A DNA stretch of 64,000 bases from JAFAZJ01 sp050183765 (GTDB lineage: Bacteria; Pseudomonadota; Alphaproteobacteria; Reyranellales; Reyranellaceae): the NCBI GenBank assembly GCA_050183765.1, contig JBFXAZ010000001.1:62001-126000 (forward strand), in the 5' to 3' direction. The notes beneath the pieces are model-generated. The model saw nothing but the letters and a program-made list of their open reading frames with translations, searched no databases and was not told where the DNA came from. Position numbers and translations under genes: made by a program. How positions within the stretch are numbered: the first letter of the stretch is position 1; every line of letters begins with the position of its first letter. Of the stretch, positions 26,217-38,258 are shown piece after piece.

Positions 26217-26942
26217 ATGACCCGAAGTCTCGCCTGGATCGCTGCCGGCGGCCTGTGCGTCGGCATCGCCTGCCTGGTGCTGGCCCTCCTTGCCGGTGGA
26301 CGTAGCTCGCGTGGCCCGGCGCCAGCCCTCACCGGCCGGCCATGCGACATGCGCCCCGACGGCGTGGCCACTGAACGGCGCCTGGCGTGGTCCGCTGGCG
26401 ACGCGATCGAGATCGCGCTGCCAGCCACGGTGCGTTACAGCGGCGGCTCGTCGACAGATGTCGTCGTGCGGGGCCCGGGACCCTTCGTCGAGCGGGTCGC
26501 GCTGCGCGGCCAGGCCGTCGTGCTCGCATGCCATCCCATCGGACCGCCGCCCCACATCGACATCGCGCTGCCCGGGAAGGCGTTCCGTCGTATCGGCCTC
26601 AACGGATCGGGCCGCCTTGTTCTTGAGAACCTCGACCAGCCCAAGCTGGCGGTGAACATCGCCGGCAGCGGCGGCGTCCAGGCGCGGGGGCGCGTCGATG
26701 AACTCACGCTGAGCGTCGCCGGGTCGGGGCGCGCGCAGCTCGCGGACCTCACCTTGCGGCGGCTGATCGTGAAGCTGTCCGGCAGCGGGTATGTCGAGGC
26801 GTCGCCGACCTTGGCGGCCGACGTCGAGATCGCCGGCACGGGCGACGTGCGGCTTCTTGTGCGGCCGAGGTCGCTGACCAGCCAGGTTGCCGGCTCCGGG
26901 CTCGTCAGGCAGCCGCCGCCCGACTCGGCGGAGAGCAAATAG
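26217..26942 (+). CDS. DUF2807-type exported beta-solenoid protein
   Basis: The 241-residue protein has a signal anchor (AWIAAGGLCVGIACLVLALLA) and a mature region of repeated GSG-containing beta strands (GLNGSGRLVLENL, NIAGSGGVQARG, SVAGSGRAQLADL, KLSGSGYVEAS), the pattern of DUF2807/auto-transporter adhesin-head-like domains. GGGAG before the ATG at 26,217 decides the start. Its function is unknown; it is likely periplasmic or outer-surface. Confidence 0.78.
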   Translation: MTRSLAWIAAGGLCVGIACLVLALLAGGRSSRGPAPALTGRPCDMRPDGVATERRLAWSAGDAIEIALPATVRYSGGSSTDVVVRGPGPFVERVALRGQAVVLACHPIGPPPHIDIALPGKAFRRIGLNGSGRLVLENLDQPKLAVNIAGSGGVQARGRVDELTLSVAGSGRAQLADLTLRRLIVKLSGSGYVEASPTLAADVEIAGTGDVRLLVRPRSLTSQVAGSGLVRQPPPDSAESK

Positions 26943-27166
26943 GCAGGTTGCCGTGCCGCCGCCTGCCACGCCCGGCCGACAGGCTCTTGCCGGCAACGTT
27001 GAGTGGAACGTCCGCGTCGACATCGCTGATGCAACGGCGAAAGGGGAAATCCCTCTCTCCCAGCGATCGGCGCGATGCGCGCAACACGCGTAGGGGCAGA
27101 AATAGGAGATCGTCGCGTCTGGCCTTACACCGGCTCCAGTCGTCGTCTCACGTTGGAGCCCGTATC

Positions 27167-27856
27167 GTGTCCCGCAACCGGCAGATTTCCCCCGACTTCT
27201 GGACCTGGGAGGCCGTCATCGACTGCGCGCCGATGACCCGCCTGCTGTTCCTCGGCCTGCAGAACTTCGCCGACGATTTCGGCGTGCAGCCGTTTCGCCC
27301 GCGTACCATCCGCCTGCAGGTGTTTCCCGGCGACGACCTCGACGACGCAGGCGTGCGCGCCATGATCGAGGAGCTGGAAACGCGCGGCCTGGTGCGACGC
27401 TACGATGTCGAGGGCGTCGAGTATCTCGCGATTGTCGATTGGCGCCTGCTGCATCGCGTCGGCAAGCGCGCGCTCAGGCGCCATCCGCGCGATCCCGCGC
27501 TGCCGCCCGAGCCGGCGGTCGTGCCGGCGGTCGAGCCGGCGCCCGCGACGGCGACCGCGCCGCCCATCGCCGAGGAGACGCCCGCCGTGCCGCCTGAGGT
27601 GGCGCGCTGGCGCCGGTCGGTCGGCCGCTCGCTGCGTCACTTCATGCCCAATTGCGGGCCGCCCGACGATGTCGAGCTTTGGATCGATCGCTGGATCGCC
27701 GAGGGCTGCGACCTGCATTGCGACGTCTTGCCGGCGATCAGCGTCGCCTGCCGTCCCGCGCCCGATCGCGTGGGCCCGCCCGGCCTCGCCGCAGTGGCGG
27801 CCTATGCCGAGGCCAATCGCGTGCGGCGCCTCGCGGTCGAGTCCGAGAGGCATTGA
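27167..27856 (+). CDS. Replication-initiator-like winged-helix protein, orphan
   Basis: The 229-residue protein has an N-terminal region (SPDFWTWEAVIDCAPMTRLLFLGLQNFADDFG, seen over residues 9-40) typical of the winged-helix part of phage and plasmid replication proteins, including a second strand-helix part ending in EYLAIVDWRLL. A Pro/Ala-rich linker and a short helical C-terminal domain follow. The GTG start at 27,167 is supported by GGAG nine bases upstream. No phage genes flank it, so it could be a domesticated or remnant gene. It is convergent with secA. Confidence 0.55.
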   Translation: MSRNRQISPDFWTWEAVIDCAPMTRLLFLGLQNFADDFGVQPFRPRTIRLQVFPGDDLDDAGVRAMIEELETRGLVRRYDVEGVEYLAIVDWRLLHRVGKRALRRHPRDPALPPEPAVVPAVEPAPATATAPPIAEETPAVPPEVARWRRSVGRSLRHFMPNCGPPDDVELWIDRWIAEGCDLHCDVLPAISVACRPAPDRVGPPGLAAVAAYAEANRVRRLAVESERH

Positions 27857-27885
27857 TCCCGTGGGCGAACGGCGGGTCAAACGCA

Positions 27886-27939
27886 CCTGTCATCCTCGGG
27901 GCCGTCCGCGGCCCCTGAAGCGCAGCGAGGGATGACAGG
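27886..27939. repeat. Family C intergenic palindrome, copy 1 (short)
   Basis: The 54-bp element begins CCTGTCATCC and ends GGATGACAGG. Its interior has GGGGCCGTCCGCGGCCCC, a perfect inner hairpin, and GCGCAGCGAGG. The left half of the longer copy at 48,338 is nearly identical to it. It lies between the convergent winged-helix and secA genes and could act as a bidirectional terminator. Confidence 0.85.
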
Positions 27940-27946
27940 GGAGCCT

Positions 27947-30733
<2,787 letters not shown>

Positions 30734-30959
30734 TGAAAAACCTCGAAAAATCAGTAGGTCGCGGGCAGCGCCCGCGACCAGCCGCTGAGAAATAGAGACG
30801 CGGTCAGTGAGTGTCAACGCACGCAGTCCTGCGATGTTCACGCCGTCGTGGCCCGGCGCAACTTGCCGGCCGCCGGGACGTGTGGTTTATGCTGCGCCGT
30901 TCGCCGATCGTCCTGTGGACGTCGAGCGCGAGATCCCCTCGATACGGAGCCTTTCCATC

Positions 30960-31901
30960 ATGTTCCGCAGCCCGCGCGGCCTCGCCGCCGCCCTGGTGCT
31001 TGGCCTTGCCGGCGGCCTGGCGCCGGCCCTCGACGCCGCCGCCCAGACCGCCCCGGCGCCCGCCCCGGCACCGGCACCGGCACCGGCCGCCGACCCGGTG
31101 GTCGCGACGGTCAACGGCCAGAGCATCCGCCTGTCCGACGTGCGGCGCCAGCAGGCCAGCCTGCCCGAGCAGTACCGCGCGCTGCCGCTGCACATGATCT
31201 TCCCGGCGCTGCTCGACCAGATGGTCGACCGCCGTCTGATGATCGCCGAGGCGGGCAAGGCCGACATCCAGAAGACCGAGGACTACAAGCGCCGCCTGGC
31301 CGATCTCGAGGAGCGCCTGGCGCAGGACGTCTGGCTGAACCGCGAGGTCGCGCGCCGCGTCACGCCCGAGATGATCAAGGCGCGCTACGAGAAGAAGATC
31401 AAGGAGCTGCCGCCGGAGGAAGAGGTCTCGGCCAAGCACATCCTCGTCGCCAGCGAGGACGAGGCCAAGAAGATCATCGAGGAGCTCGGCAAGGGCGGCG
31501 ACTTCGCCAAGATCGCCAAGGAGAAGTCGACCGACAAGGCCTCGGGCGCCCAGGGCGGCGACCTCGGCTGGTTCAAAAAGGGCGACATGGTGAAGGAGTT
31601 CGCCGAGGCCGCCTTCGCGCTCGAGAAGGGCAAGACCACGGCCAAGCCGGTGAAGACCCAGTTCGGCTATCACGTCATCCGGCTGGAGGATCGCCGCAAG
31701 GCCGGTCCGCCGCCGCTCGCCGAGCTCGAGGAGGAGATCAAGGGCGAGCTCACGCGCGAGGCCTTCTCGACCATGATCGAGGGCCTGCGCAAGTCGGCCA
31801 AGATCGAGAAGTTCAACATCGACGGCTCGCGCATCACCGAGGCGCCGCCCGGCGCGCCGCCGGGGGCCCCACCGGCCGCCAAGCCCCCCGAGAAGAAGTA
31901 G
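30960..31901 (+). CDS. Parvulin-type peptidyl-prolyl isomerase
   Basis: This 313-residue exported chaperone has a signal peptide (cleavage near DAAAQ), then a Pro-Ala repeat linker (APAPAPAPAPAP), a SurA-like N-terminal helical part (DPVVATVNGQSIRLSDV) and a rotamase domain (about residues 150-245) with SAKHILVAS, GGDLGWFKKGDMV and TQFGYHVIRLED. It folds or escorts secreted proteins emerging from Sec. It is divergent from secA, and a hairpin follows its stop. Confidence 0.93.
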   Translation: MFRSPRGLAAALVLGLAGGLAPALDAAAQTAPAPAPAPAPAPAADPVVATVNGQSIRLSDVRRQQASLPEQYRALPLHMIFPALLDQMVDRRLMIAEAGKADIQKTEDYKRRLADLEERLAQDVWLNREVARRVTPEMIKARYEKKIKELPPEEEVSAKHILVASEDEAKKIIEELGKGGDFAKIAKEKSTDKASGAQGGDLGWFKKGDMVKEFAEAAFALEKGKTTAKPVKTQFGYHVIRLEDRRKAGPPPLAELEEEIKGELTREAFSTMIEGLRKSAKIEKFNIDGSRITEAPPGAPPGAPPAAKPPEKK

Positions 31902-31920
31902 ATCGGGCCACGGGCCGATC
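31901..31920 (+). terminator. Hairpin after parvulin gene
   Basis: A near-perfect stem GATCGGGCC/GGCCGATC with a short loop begins at the stop codon of the parvulin gene. It has no T-run, so it may only be a partial terminator or an RNA-stabilising hairpin. A second GC-rich hairpin (GGCGCG...GCGCGCC) lies about 80 bp downstream, before argJ. Confidence 0.45.
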
Positions 31921-32050
31921 GCCGCCACGCCACTGTGAATCGGTGGCGAGGATGGTGTAACCTCGCCTTCCTGTAGCGGCGCGTCCTTGCGGGCGCGCCG
32001 ACATGCTTGCGTACCTTTGTTCCACCGGCTGCCGCGCCTGAGAGGCGACG

Positions 32051-33289
32051 ATGAGCGAACCACAACCGGTTTCCCCGCTGGCGCCGAAGACGACGCCCAG
32101 CTTGCCGCGCATCGCCGGCATCAGGCTCGGCGCGGTGGAGGCCGGCATCCGATACAAGGGCCGCCGCGACCTGATGGTGGCCGTGCTGCCGGCCGGCTCG
32201 ATCATCGCCGGCGTGCTGACGCGCTCGAAGACCGCCTCGGCGCCGGTCGACTGGTGCCGCAAGAACCTGGCGCGCGGCAAGGCGCGCGCCATCCTGGTCA
32301 ACGCCGGCAACGCCAACGCCTTCACCGGCAAGCTGGGCGACAAGTCGGTCGAGGAGGCGACGCGCGCCGTGGCCCAGGCGCTGGGCTGCGCGCGCAACGA
32401 GGTGTTCATGGCCTCGACCGGCGTGATCGGCCAGCCGATGGATCCGGCGCCGATCGTCAAGGCGGTGCCCGGCCTGCTCAAGACGGCGCGCGAGGAGTCG
32501 TGGGACGAGGCGGCGGCGGCGATCATGACCACCGACACGTTTCCCAAGCTGGCCACCCGCACGGCGCGCATCGGCGACGGCACGGTGACGATCAACGGCT
32601 TCGCCAAGGGCTCGGGCATGATCGCGCCCGACATGGCGACCATGCTGGGCTTCGCCTTCACCGATGCCAAGCTGCCGCCGGCGGTGCTGCAGAAGCTGCT
32701 GAGCGATTCGACCGACCGCTCGTTCAACTGCGTGACCGTCGACGGCGACACCTCGACCAGCGACACCTTCCTGCTGGCCTCGACGGCCGCGGCGCGCCAC
32801 CCGCGCGTCGAGGAGGCCGACGATCCGCTGCTGGCCGAGTTCCGCCGCGCGCTCGACGAGCTGATGATCGAGCTGGCGCAGCTGGTCGCCAAGGACGGCG
32901 AGGGCGCCTCGAAGTTCATCACCATCAACGTCACCGGCGCCACCAGCAACGGTGCGGCGCGCAAGATCGGGCTGGCGGTGGCCAACTCGCCGCTGGTCAA
33001 GACGGCGATCGCCGGCGAGGACGCCAATTGGGGCCGCGTGGTGATGGCCATCGGCAAGGCCGGGGAGAAGGCCGACCGCGACAAGCTGCGCATCTCGATG
33101 GGCGGCGTGCGCATCACCGACAACGGCCAGGTCGTGCCCAACTACGACGAGGCGCCGGTCGTGAAGCACATCAAGGGCAGCGACGTGGTGATCGATATCG
33201 AGCTCGGCCTGGGCCGCGGCCGCTCCACGGTGTGGACCTGCGACCTGACGCATCGCTACATCGACATCAACGGCAGCTACCGCAGCTGA
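32051..33289 (+). CDS. argJ: Bifunctional glutamate N-acetyltransferase/N-acetylglutamate synthase
   Basis: ArgJ moves acetyl groups between N-acetylornithine and glutamate in arginine biosynthesis. The 412-residue protein has the ornithine-acetyltransferase motifs NAGNANAFTG, STGVIGQPMD, KGSGMIAPDMATML (autocleavage before T197 yields the two subunits), CVTVDGDTSTSDT and the conserved C-terminal NGSYRS. mutT follows nine bases later. Confidence 0.97.
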   Translation: MSEPQPVSPLAPKTTPSLPRIAGIRLGAVEAGIRYKGRRDLMVAVLPAGSIIAGVLTRSKTASAPVDWCRKNLARGKARAILVNAGNANAFTGKLGDKSVEEATRAVAQALGCARNEVFMASTGVIGQPMDPAPIVKAVPGLLKTAREESWDEAAAAIMTTDTFPKLATRTARIGDGTVTINGFAKGSGMIAPDMATMLGFAFTDAKLPPAVLQKLLSDSTDRSFNCVTVDGDTSTSDTFLLASTAAARHPRVEEADDPLLAEFRRALDELMIELAQLVAKDGEGASKFITINVTGATSNGAARKIGLAVANSPLVKTAIAGEDANWGRVVMAIGKAGEKADRDKLRISMGGVRITDNGQVVPNYDEAPVVKHIKGSDVVIDIELGLGRGRSTVWTCDLTHRYIDINGSYRS

Positions 33290-33297
33290 CCGGCGCG

Positions 33298-33744
33298 GTG
33301 GACGATTTCGTTCCCTGCCCGGGCGGCCAGCCGCCGCTGGCCGGCCGCAAGCTCGTGCTGGTCGCCGCCGTGGCCATGGTCGACGTCGACGGCCGCGTGC
33401 TGATCGCGCAACGGCCGCCGGGCAAGTCGATGGCCGGGCTGTGGGAGTTTCCCGGCGGCAAGGTCGATCCCGGCGAGACGCCCGAGGAGGCCCTGGTGCG
33501 CGAGCTGCGCGAGGAGTTGGACGTCGAGACCACGGGCAGCTGCCTGGCGCCGATCGCCTTCGCCTCGCACGGCTACGAGACCTTCCATCTGCTGATGCCG
33601 CTCTACGCCTGCCGCACCTGGCACGGCACGCCCAGGCCGCGCGAGGGCCAGGTGCTGAAATGGGTCGAGGTGCGGGCGCTCGGCGACCACCCGATGCCGC
33701 CCGCCGATATCCCCCTCGTCGCCCAGCTGCGCGACCTGCTGTAG
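33298..33744 (+). CDS. mutT: 8-oxo-dGTP diphosphatase MutT
   Basis: The 148-residue Nudix hydrolase has the full Nudix box (GGKVDPGETPEEALVRELREEL, positions about 61-82) with REL..EEL. AQRPPGKSMAGLWEFPGG is the typical MutT substrate region. It cleans oxidised guanine nucleotides from the pool. The start is GTG, just after argJ, and no ATG exists before the fold. The argJ-mutT pairing is conserved in many Alphaproteobacteria. Confidence 0.92.
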   Translation: MDDFVPCPGGQPPLAGRKLVLVAAVAMVDVDGRVLIAQRPPGKSMAGLWEFPGGKVDPGETPEEALVRELREELDVETTGSCLAPIAFASHGYETFHLLMPLYACRTWHGTPRPREGQVLKWVEVRALGDHPMPPADIPLVAQLRDLL

Positions 33745-33750
33745 CCGGTG

Positions 33751-34575
33751 TCAGGTCGGCGGCGGGCGCAATGCCGTGCCGGGCCGCCAGCCGGTGAGCT
33801 GGCGGAAGATCACCGCCTGCGCGGCGGCGACCAGAGCCAGCCGGAAGTACTCGACCGTCGCCACGATCAGGCTCAGGACGAGGGCCGTGCCCAGGCCCGC
33901 CTCGGGCCCGACCAGCGAGCGCACGATGGCCGTCGCCAGGCCCACCAGGATCACCCCGCCGACCATGCCGATCATGGTGACGACGAACACCACGCCCAGG
34001 CTGACCATGGCGTTGCCCTTGCTGTAGCGCCAGGCCAGCGAGGTCCGCCACGCCTCGTCGACGGCGGGGGCGGCGAGCCCGAAGCTCAGCCGCATGCCGA
34101 TCAGGATGCCGACGAAGGCGAAAGGCACCAGGATGCCCAGTGCGCGCACCTCGGGCGGCAGGGCGCGCACGTCGCTGGGCGACAGCATCAACGCGTCCTC
34201 GGGCATCTGCACCAGGAAGATGCCCATGATCACGATCGGCAGCCCGAAGATCACCGCGAATTCGCGCAGGAAGCCCGACTCGCGCGCCGACCAGCCCAGC
34301 CCGGCGACCGGCGAGGCCTGCGGCGGGCCGAGCAGCAGCCAGCGATACCAGCCGACGGCGAACATCGCGGTCGGCACGAGGTCGAGCAGCTTCACCAGGC
34401 CCATCAGCCGCGGCGAGACCGGCGAGTCCGACACCAGCCGCGCACCCAGCAGCAGGGTCACCGAGATGATGGTGGGAATCAACGCCAGGTCGAAGAACGG
34501 CCGCAGATTGCCGAAGCACAGCCGGAAGGTCTGCGTCATGATTTCGGGGAAATGCAGCGGCGGCGGCGTGCTCAT
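33751..34575 (-). CDS. Multi-pass membrane protein, unknown
   Basis: The 274-residue protein has about six hydrophobic segments and a short PPPLHFPEIMTQTFRLCFGNLR start that resembles the membrane domain next to glycerophosphodiester phosphodiesterases. No catalytic motif is visible. It ends seven bases after mutT (convergent) and starts about 45 bp after the upstream methyltransferase gene on the same strand. Confidence 0.75.
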   Translation of the reverse strand: MSTPPPLHFPEIMTQTFRLCFGNLRPFFDLALIPTIISVTLLLGARLVSDSPVSPRLMGLVKLLDLVPTAMFAVGWYRWLLLGPPQASPVAGLGWSARESGFLREFAVIFGLPIVIMGIFLVQMPEDALMLSPSDVRALPPEVRALGILVPFAFVGILIGMRLSFGLAAPAVDEAWRTSLAWRYSKGNAMVSLGVVFVVTMIGMVGGVILVGLATAIVRSLVGPEAGLGTALVLSLIVATVEYFRLALVAAAQAVIFRQLTGWRPGTALRPPPT

Positions 34576-34620
34576 GTCGGCCCAATATGGCGGCCCGCCG
34601 CGGGCGGTGCCAGTGCCGCG

Positions 34621-35553
34621 TCAGCCGCCGGCCTTCTCGCCGGCGGGGCGCTCGAACGTGCCCAGCGCGTCGGCCAGGCGGCTGCTCGCGGCGCCCGGCG
34701 CCAGCGGCTTTTGCTGCGAGGCGTGCGGCGCCCAGCCGTGCAGGAAGATCACCTCGAACGTGGCCGGCACGCGCTCCCCGGCGTCGCCGTGGCGCTGCTC
34801 GTAGATCGACAGCCCGCGCAGCAGGGTCTCGCGCCGCGTCAGGGCCGGCCGGCGGCCGCGCACGGCGTTGCTCTCGCCCATGGCGCGCAGCTCGCGCACC
34901 AGCGCCAGCGCGTCGGGATAGCTGACCTCGATGCGCTCGGCATCGCCGACCGGCAGCGCGAAGCCGGCGCGCTGCAAGAGGCCGGTGGCGTCGCGCAAAT
35001 CGGCGAAGGGCGAGACGCGCGGGCTCAGGCCGCCCTCGACGTCGCTTTCGGCCTGGGCGAGCGCCTGGCGCAGCTGCCACAGGGTCTCGCCGCCCAGCAG
35101 CGCGGCGAGGAACAGCCCGTCGGGCCTCAGGCTCTCGCGGATGCGCAGCAGCGTGCCGGGCAGGTCGTTGACCCAGTGCAAGCTCATGGCGCTCAGCACC
35201 AGGTCGATGCTTCGCGGCGCGACCGGCAGCAACTCCTCGTCGCCGACCAGCGCCGGGCCATGTGCCCGCGCGCGGCGCGCGAAGCCTGCGGCCAGATCCA
35301 TCTGCAGCAGCGTCTCGATGCCGCCGCGGCGCCGGCCGTCGGGCAGCGCCAGCGCCGCGCCGACCTCGCCGCCATGGCAGCCGATGTCGAGCGCCAGCGG
35401 GAAGCTGCGCTTGATGTCGTCGAGCCGGTCGACCAGGCGCGTCGCGATCTCGCGCTTGAGAAAGGCCGCGCCGTCCCAGCCGCGCGCCACGCGCTCGCGC
35501 CGCCGGCGGACCACCGCGCGGTCGAAGACCAGCATCGGATCGGGCATGCTCAT
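34621..35553 (-). CDS. SAM-dependent methyltransferase (BioC/NDUFAF5-like)
   Basis: The 310-residue class I methyltransferase has LALDIGCHGGEVG as SAM motif I and the SAMSLHWVNDLPGTLLRIRESLRPDGLFLAALLGGETL region typical of BioC- and NDUFAF5-like proteins (about residues 125-165 in two parts). In Alphaproteobacteria such genes occur near comF. The role may be arginine hydroxylation or methylation in complex I assembly rather than biotin synthesis; this is inference. Starts at 35,553 or 35,547 are both possible. Confidence 0.82.
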   Translation of the reverse strand: MSMPDPMLVFDRAVVRRRRERVARGWDGAAFLKREIATRLVDRLDDIKRSFPLALDIGCHGGEVGAALALPDGRRRGGIETLLQMDLAAGFARRARAHGPALVGDEELLPVAPRSIDLVLSAMSLHWVNDLPGTLLRIRESLRPDGLFLAALLGGETLWQLRQALAQAESDVEGGLSPRVSPFADLRDATGLLQRAGFALPVGDAERIEVSYPDALALVRELRAMGESNAVRGRRPALTRRETLLRGLSIYEQRHGDAGERVPATFEVIFLHGWAPHASQQKPLAPGAASSRLADALGTFERPAGEKAGG

Positions 35554-35593
35554 GGGCGCGCGTGTAGCATGAATCGACGAGGAGGAGGCAGCC

Positions 35594-36235
35594 ATGGCCG
35601 ACGAGGCGCGTGTGCGCGAGGAGATTTGCCGCACCGGCGAGAGCCTGTACCGGCGCGGCTACACCGTGGGCACCGCCGGCAACATCAGCGCGCGGCTCGA
35701 CGACGGCTTCCTGATCACGCCCACCGATGCCTGCCTCGGCTTCCTCGAGGCGTCGCGACTGGCCAGGCTCGACGCCCGGGGCGAGCAGATCGGCGGCGAT
35801 CGCGCCTCGAAGACCATCCTGCTGCACCGCGCGATCTACGACGCGCGGCCCGATGCCGGCGGTGTGGTGCACACGCATTCGACCAACCTCGTCGCGCTCA
35901 CCATGCTGCCCGACGTGAACCGCGCCGACGTGCTGCCGCCGATCACGCCCTACCACGTGATGAAGGTCGGCCATGTGCCGATGATCCCCTATCGCCGGCC
36001 GGGCGATCCCGAGGTGATCGACCTCGTCGTGGCGCACGCGCCCCGGGTGCGGGCGGTGCTGCTCGAACGGCTCGGCCCGGTGGTGTGGAACGAGTCGGTG
36101 TCCAACGCCTGCTTCGCGCTCGAAGAGCTCGAGGAGACCGCCAAGCTGTGGCTGATGCTGCGCGCCCATCCGCCGGCCGGGCTCGATGCCGCCCGGATCG
36201 AGGAGATCAGGCGGACCTTCAAGGTCGAGTACTGA
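35594..36235 (+). CDS. Class II aldolase, OtnC/FucA-like
   Basis: The 213-residue metal-dependent class II aldolase has YTVGTAGNISARLDDGFLITPTDA and the zinc-binding HTHS and HVMKVGHVP histidines, with the usual SKTILLHRAIY catalytic region. It resembles 3-oxo-tetronate-4-phosphate decarboxylase (OtnC). No companion kinase or dehydrogenase is next to it, so the sugar acid is unknown. A strong GGAGGAGG ribosome-binding site precedes the ATG. It splits the usual methyltransferase-comF neighbourhood. Confidence 0.85.
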   Translation: MADEARVREEICRTGESLYRRGYTVGTAGNISARLDDGFLITPTDACLGFLEASRLARLDARGEQIGGDRASKTILLHRAIYDARPDAGGVVHTHSTNLVALTMLPDVNRADVLPPITPYHVMKVGHVPMIPYRRPGDPEVIDLVVAHAPRVRAVLLERLGPVVWNESVSNACFALEELEETAKLWLMLRAHPPAGLDAARIEEIRRTFKVEY

Positions 36236-36278
36236 CGGCCATTGAATCGTCGGATTCGCCGGCTGCAGTGCGGCCGCG

Positions 36279-37079
36279 ATGTCCTTCGACGCCCTGCGCA
36301 AGCAACTCGATCGCTCCGCGCCGCTGGCCGGCCTGGTCCGCCGCGCGCGCGCCACGGCGCGCGGCGCGCTCGACACGCTGCTGCCGCCGTTGTGCCTGTC
36401 CTGCGCGGCGCTGGTCAGCGAGCCCGGCGCGCTGTGCGCCGACTGCTGGTCCAAAGTCTCGTTTCTCGGCGCGCCGCTGTGCGCGCGCTGCGGCTTTCCC
36501 TTCGAGGTCGATGCCGGTGCCGGGACGCTGTGCGGCGCCTGCCTGAAACGCCCGCCGCGCTACGACCGCGCGCGCGCCGCCGTCCGCTACGACGAGGGCT
36601 CGCGCGGCCTGGTGCTGGCCTTCAAGCACGGCGACCGGACCGACGCGGCGCCGGCCTATGGACGCTGGCTGGCGCGCGCCGGCGCCGAGTTGCTGGCCGA
36701 CGCGGACCTCCTCGCCCCCGTGCCGCTGCATCGCTGGCGGCTGTTCTGGCGCCGCTACAACCAGGCGGCGCTGCTGGCGCGTGCGGCCGGCAAGGCCGCG
36801 GGCCGGACGGTGCTGCCGGATCTGCTGATCCGCCGCCGCAACACGCCCTCGCAGGCCGATCGCGACGCGCGCGAACGCCGGCGCAACGTCGCCGGCGCCT
36901 TCGCGCTCAACGAGCGCTACCGGCCCTTCATCCGCGGCCGCCGGGTCGTGCTGGTCGACGACGTGCTGACCACCGGCGCCACGGTCGAGGCCTGCACCCG
37001 CGTGCTGCGGCTGGCCGGCGCCGAGCGCGTCGACGTGCTGACCCTGGCCCGCGTCGTTCGGCCGGAGTTCCGGTCCTGA
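36279..37079 (+). CDS. comF: ComF family phosphoribosyltransferase-like protein
   Basis: The 266-residue ComF homologue has an N-terminal zinc-finger (CLSCAAL, CADCW, CARCGFPF, CGAC; residues about 40-90) and a C-terminal PRTase fold with the VVLVDDVLTTGATVEA loop. In naturally competent bacteria ComF helps move DNA inward; here there are no other competence genes in view. It is 40 bp from the aldolase gene. Confidence 0.9.
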   Translation: MSFDALRKQLDRSAPLAGLVRRARATARGALDTLLPPLCLSCAALVSEPGALCADCWSKVSFLGAPLCARCGFPFEVDAGAGTLCGACLKRPPRYDRARAAVRYDEGSRGLVLAFKHGDRTDAAPAYGRWLARAGAELLADADLLAPVPLHRWRLFWRRYNQAALLARAAGKAAGRTVLPDLLIRRRNTPSQADRDARERRRNVAGAFALNERYRPFIRGRRVVLVDDVLTTGATVEACTRVLRLAGAERVDVLTLARVVRPEFRS

Positions 37080-37119
37080 GCTCGACCCTCTACACTCGCT
37101 CCAGCGGGAGAGTGTCGAG

Positions 37120-38211
37120 ATGCATGTGATCGTCGTGGGTGCGGGGATTTCCGGGCTGAGCACCGCCTGGGCGATGACCAAGCGCGGTCACAAGGTGACG
37201 TTGCTGGAGCGCGACGTGCTGCCCAACCCGCTGGCGGCGTCGGGCGACCAGCACCGCATCACGCGCCGCGCCTATGGCGACATGCACGGCTACGCGGCGC
37301 GCATGACCGAGTCCTTCGCCGCCTGGAACGAGCTGTGGGGCGATCTCGGGCGCGAGCACATGGCGCGCGTGGGCGTCAGCAGCGTCTCGTTGGCAGAGGG
37401 CGACCGCGGCCAGGTCTACGCCGAGGGCATGGCGCGCGACGGCTTCTCCTTCGAGACGCTGAAGACCGAGGCGGCGGTCAGTCGCTATCCCTTCCTCAAT
37501 CCCGAGCATGTGCGCGAGGTCTACTATTCGCGCGAGGGCGGGGCGCTCTTGTGCCAGCGCATCGCGTCCGACATGGCGGCGTGGCTGCAGGCCAAGAACG
37601 TCACCATCCGCACCCATGCGATCGTCGAGGGCATCGACACCGACGCCGCCACCGTCACCCTGCGCTCGGGCGAGAAGGTGAGCGCCGACAGCGTCGTGGT
37701 CACGGCCGGCGCATGGGTCGGCACGCTGTTCCCCGATCTCGCCAAGACCCTCGTCGCCCATCGCACCTGCGTGATTTACCTCGAACCGCCCGCCGACCTG
37801 AAGGCGGCGTGGTCGACCGCGCCGTCGATGGCCGGCCTGGGCGTCGACGGCTATGTCCTGCCGCCGGTGCACGGCACGCAGCTGAAGTTCGGCGCCTCCT
37901 TCACGCGCATGCCGTGGAACCCGGACGAGGCGTTCGAGGTCAATCGGGCCACGGCGCTGGCCGTGCGCGAGGTCTTCGCGCCGCTGTTCGCGCGCATGGG
38001 CGAGTATCGCATCACCGACACGCGCAAGTGCGTCTACACCTTCACCGACGACTGGCATTTCCATGGCGAGCGCCGCGGCGCCACCTGGATCGTCTCGGCT
38101 TGCTCGGGCCATGGCTACAAGTTCGGCACGTCGGTGGGCCGGCGCGTCGCCGACGCGCTGGAAACCGGCGACGATCGCACCCTGGTGGAGTGGCTCGCCG
38201 CGCGGGACTGA
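37120..38211 (+). CDS. FAD-dependent oxidoreductase (DAO/SolA-like)
   Basis: The 363-residue DAO-family flavoprotein has a Rossmann GAGISGLSTAWAMTKRGHKVTLLERD, DQHRITRRAYG near FAD, and a C-terminal SGHGYKFG typical of monomeric sarcosine oxidase or N-methyltryptophan oxidase. An amine substrate is therefore likely, but unproven. The gene starts about 40 bp after comF and interrupts the comF-grxC pairing. Confidence 0.88.
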   Translation: MHVIVVGAGISGLSTAWAMTKRGHKVTLLERDVLPNPLAASGDQHRITRRAYGDMHGYAARMTESFAAWNELWGDLGREHMARVGVSSVSLAEGDRGQVYAEGMARDGFSFETLKTEAAVSRYPFLNPEHVREVYYSREGGALLCQRIASDMAAWLQAKNVTIRTHAIVEGIDTDAATVTLRSGEKVSADSVVVTAGAWVGTLFPDLAKTLVAHRTCVIYLEPPADLKAAWSTAPSMAGLGVDGYVLPPVHGTQLKFGASFTRMPWNPDEAFEVNRATALAVREVFAPLFARMGEYRITDTRKCVYTFTDDWHFHGERRGATWIVSACSGHGYKFGTSVGRRVADALETGDDRTLVEWLAARD

Positions 38212-38258
38212 GCCGGCTATAGTCGGCCCATACGCGCAATCGAACAACGAGGGCCCTG

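Noticed and set aside
31670..36454. A very long open frame on the minus strand across argJ, mutT and neighbours
   Set aside because: It overlaps several well-supported genes, has no domain, and is Arg/Ala/Gly-rich in the manner of a GC-driven shadow frame.
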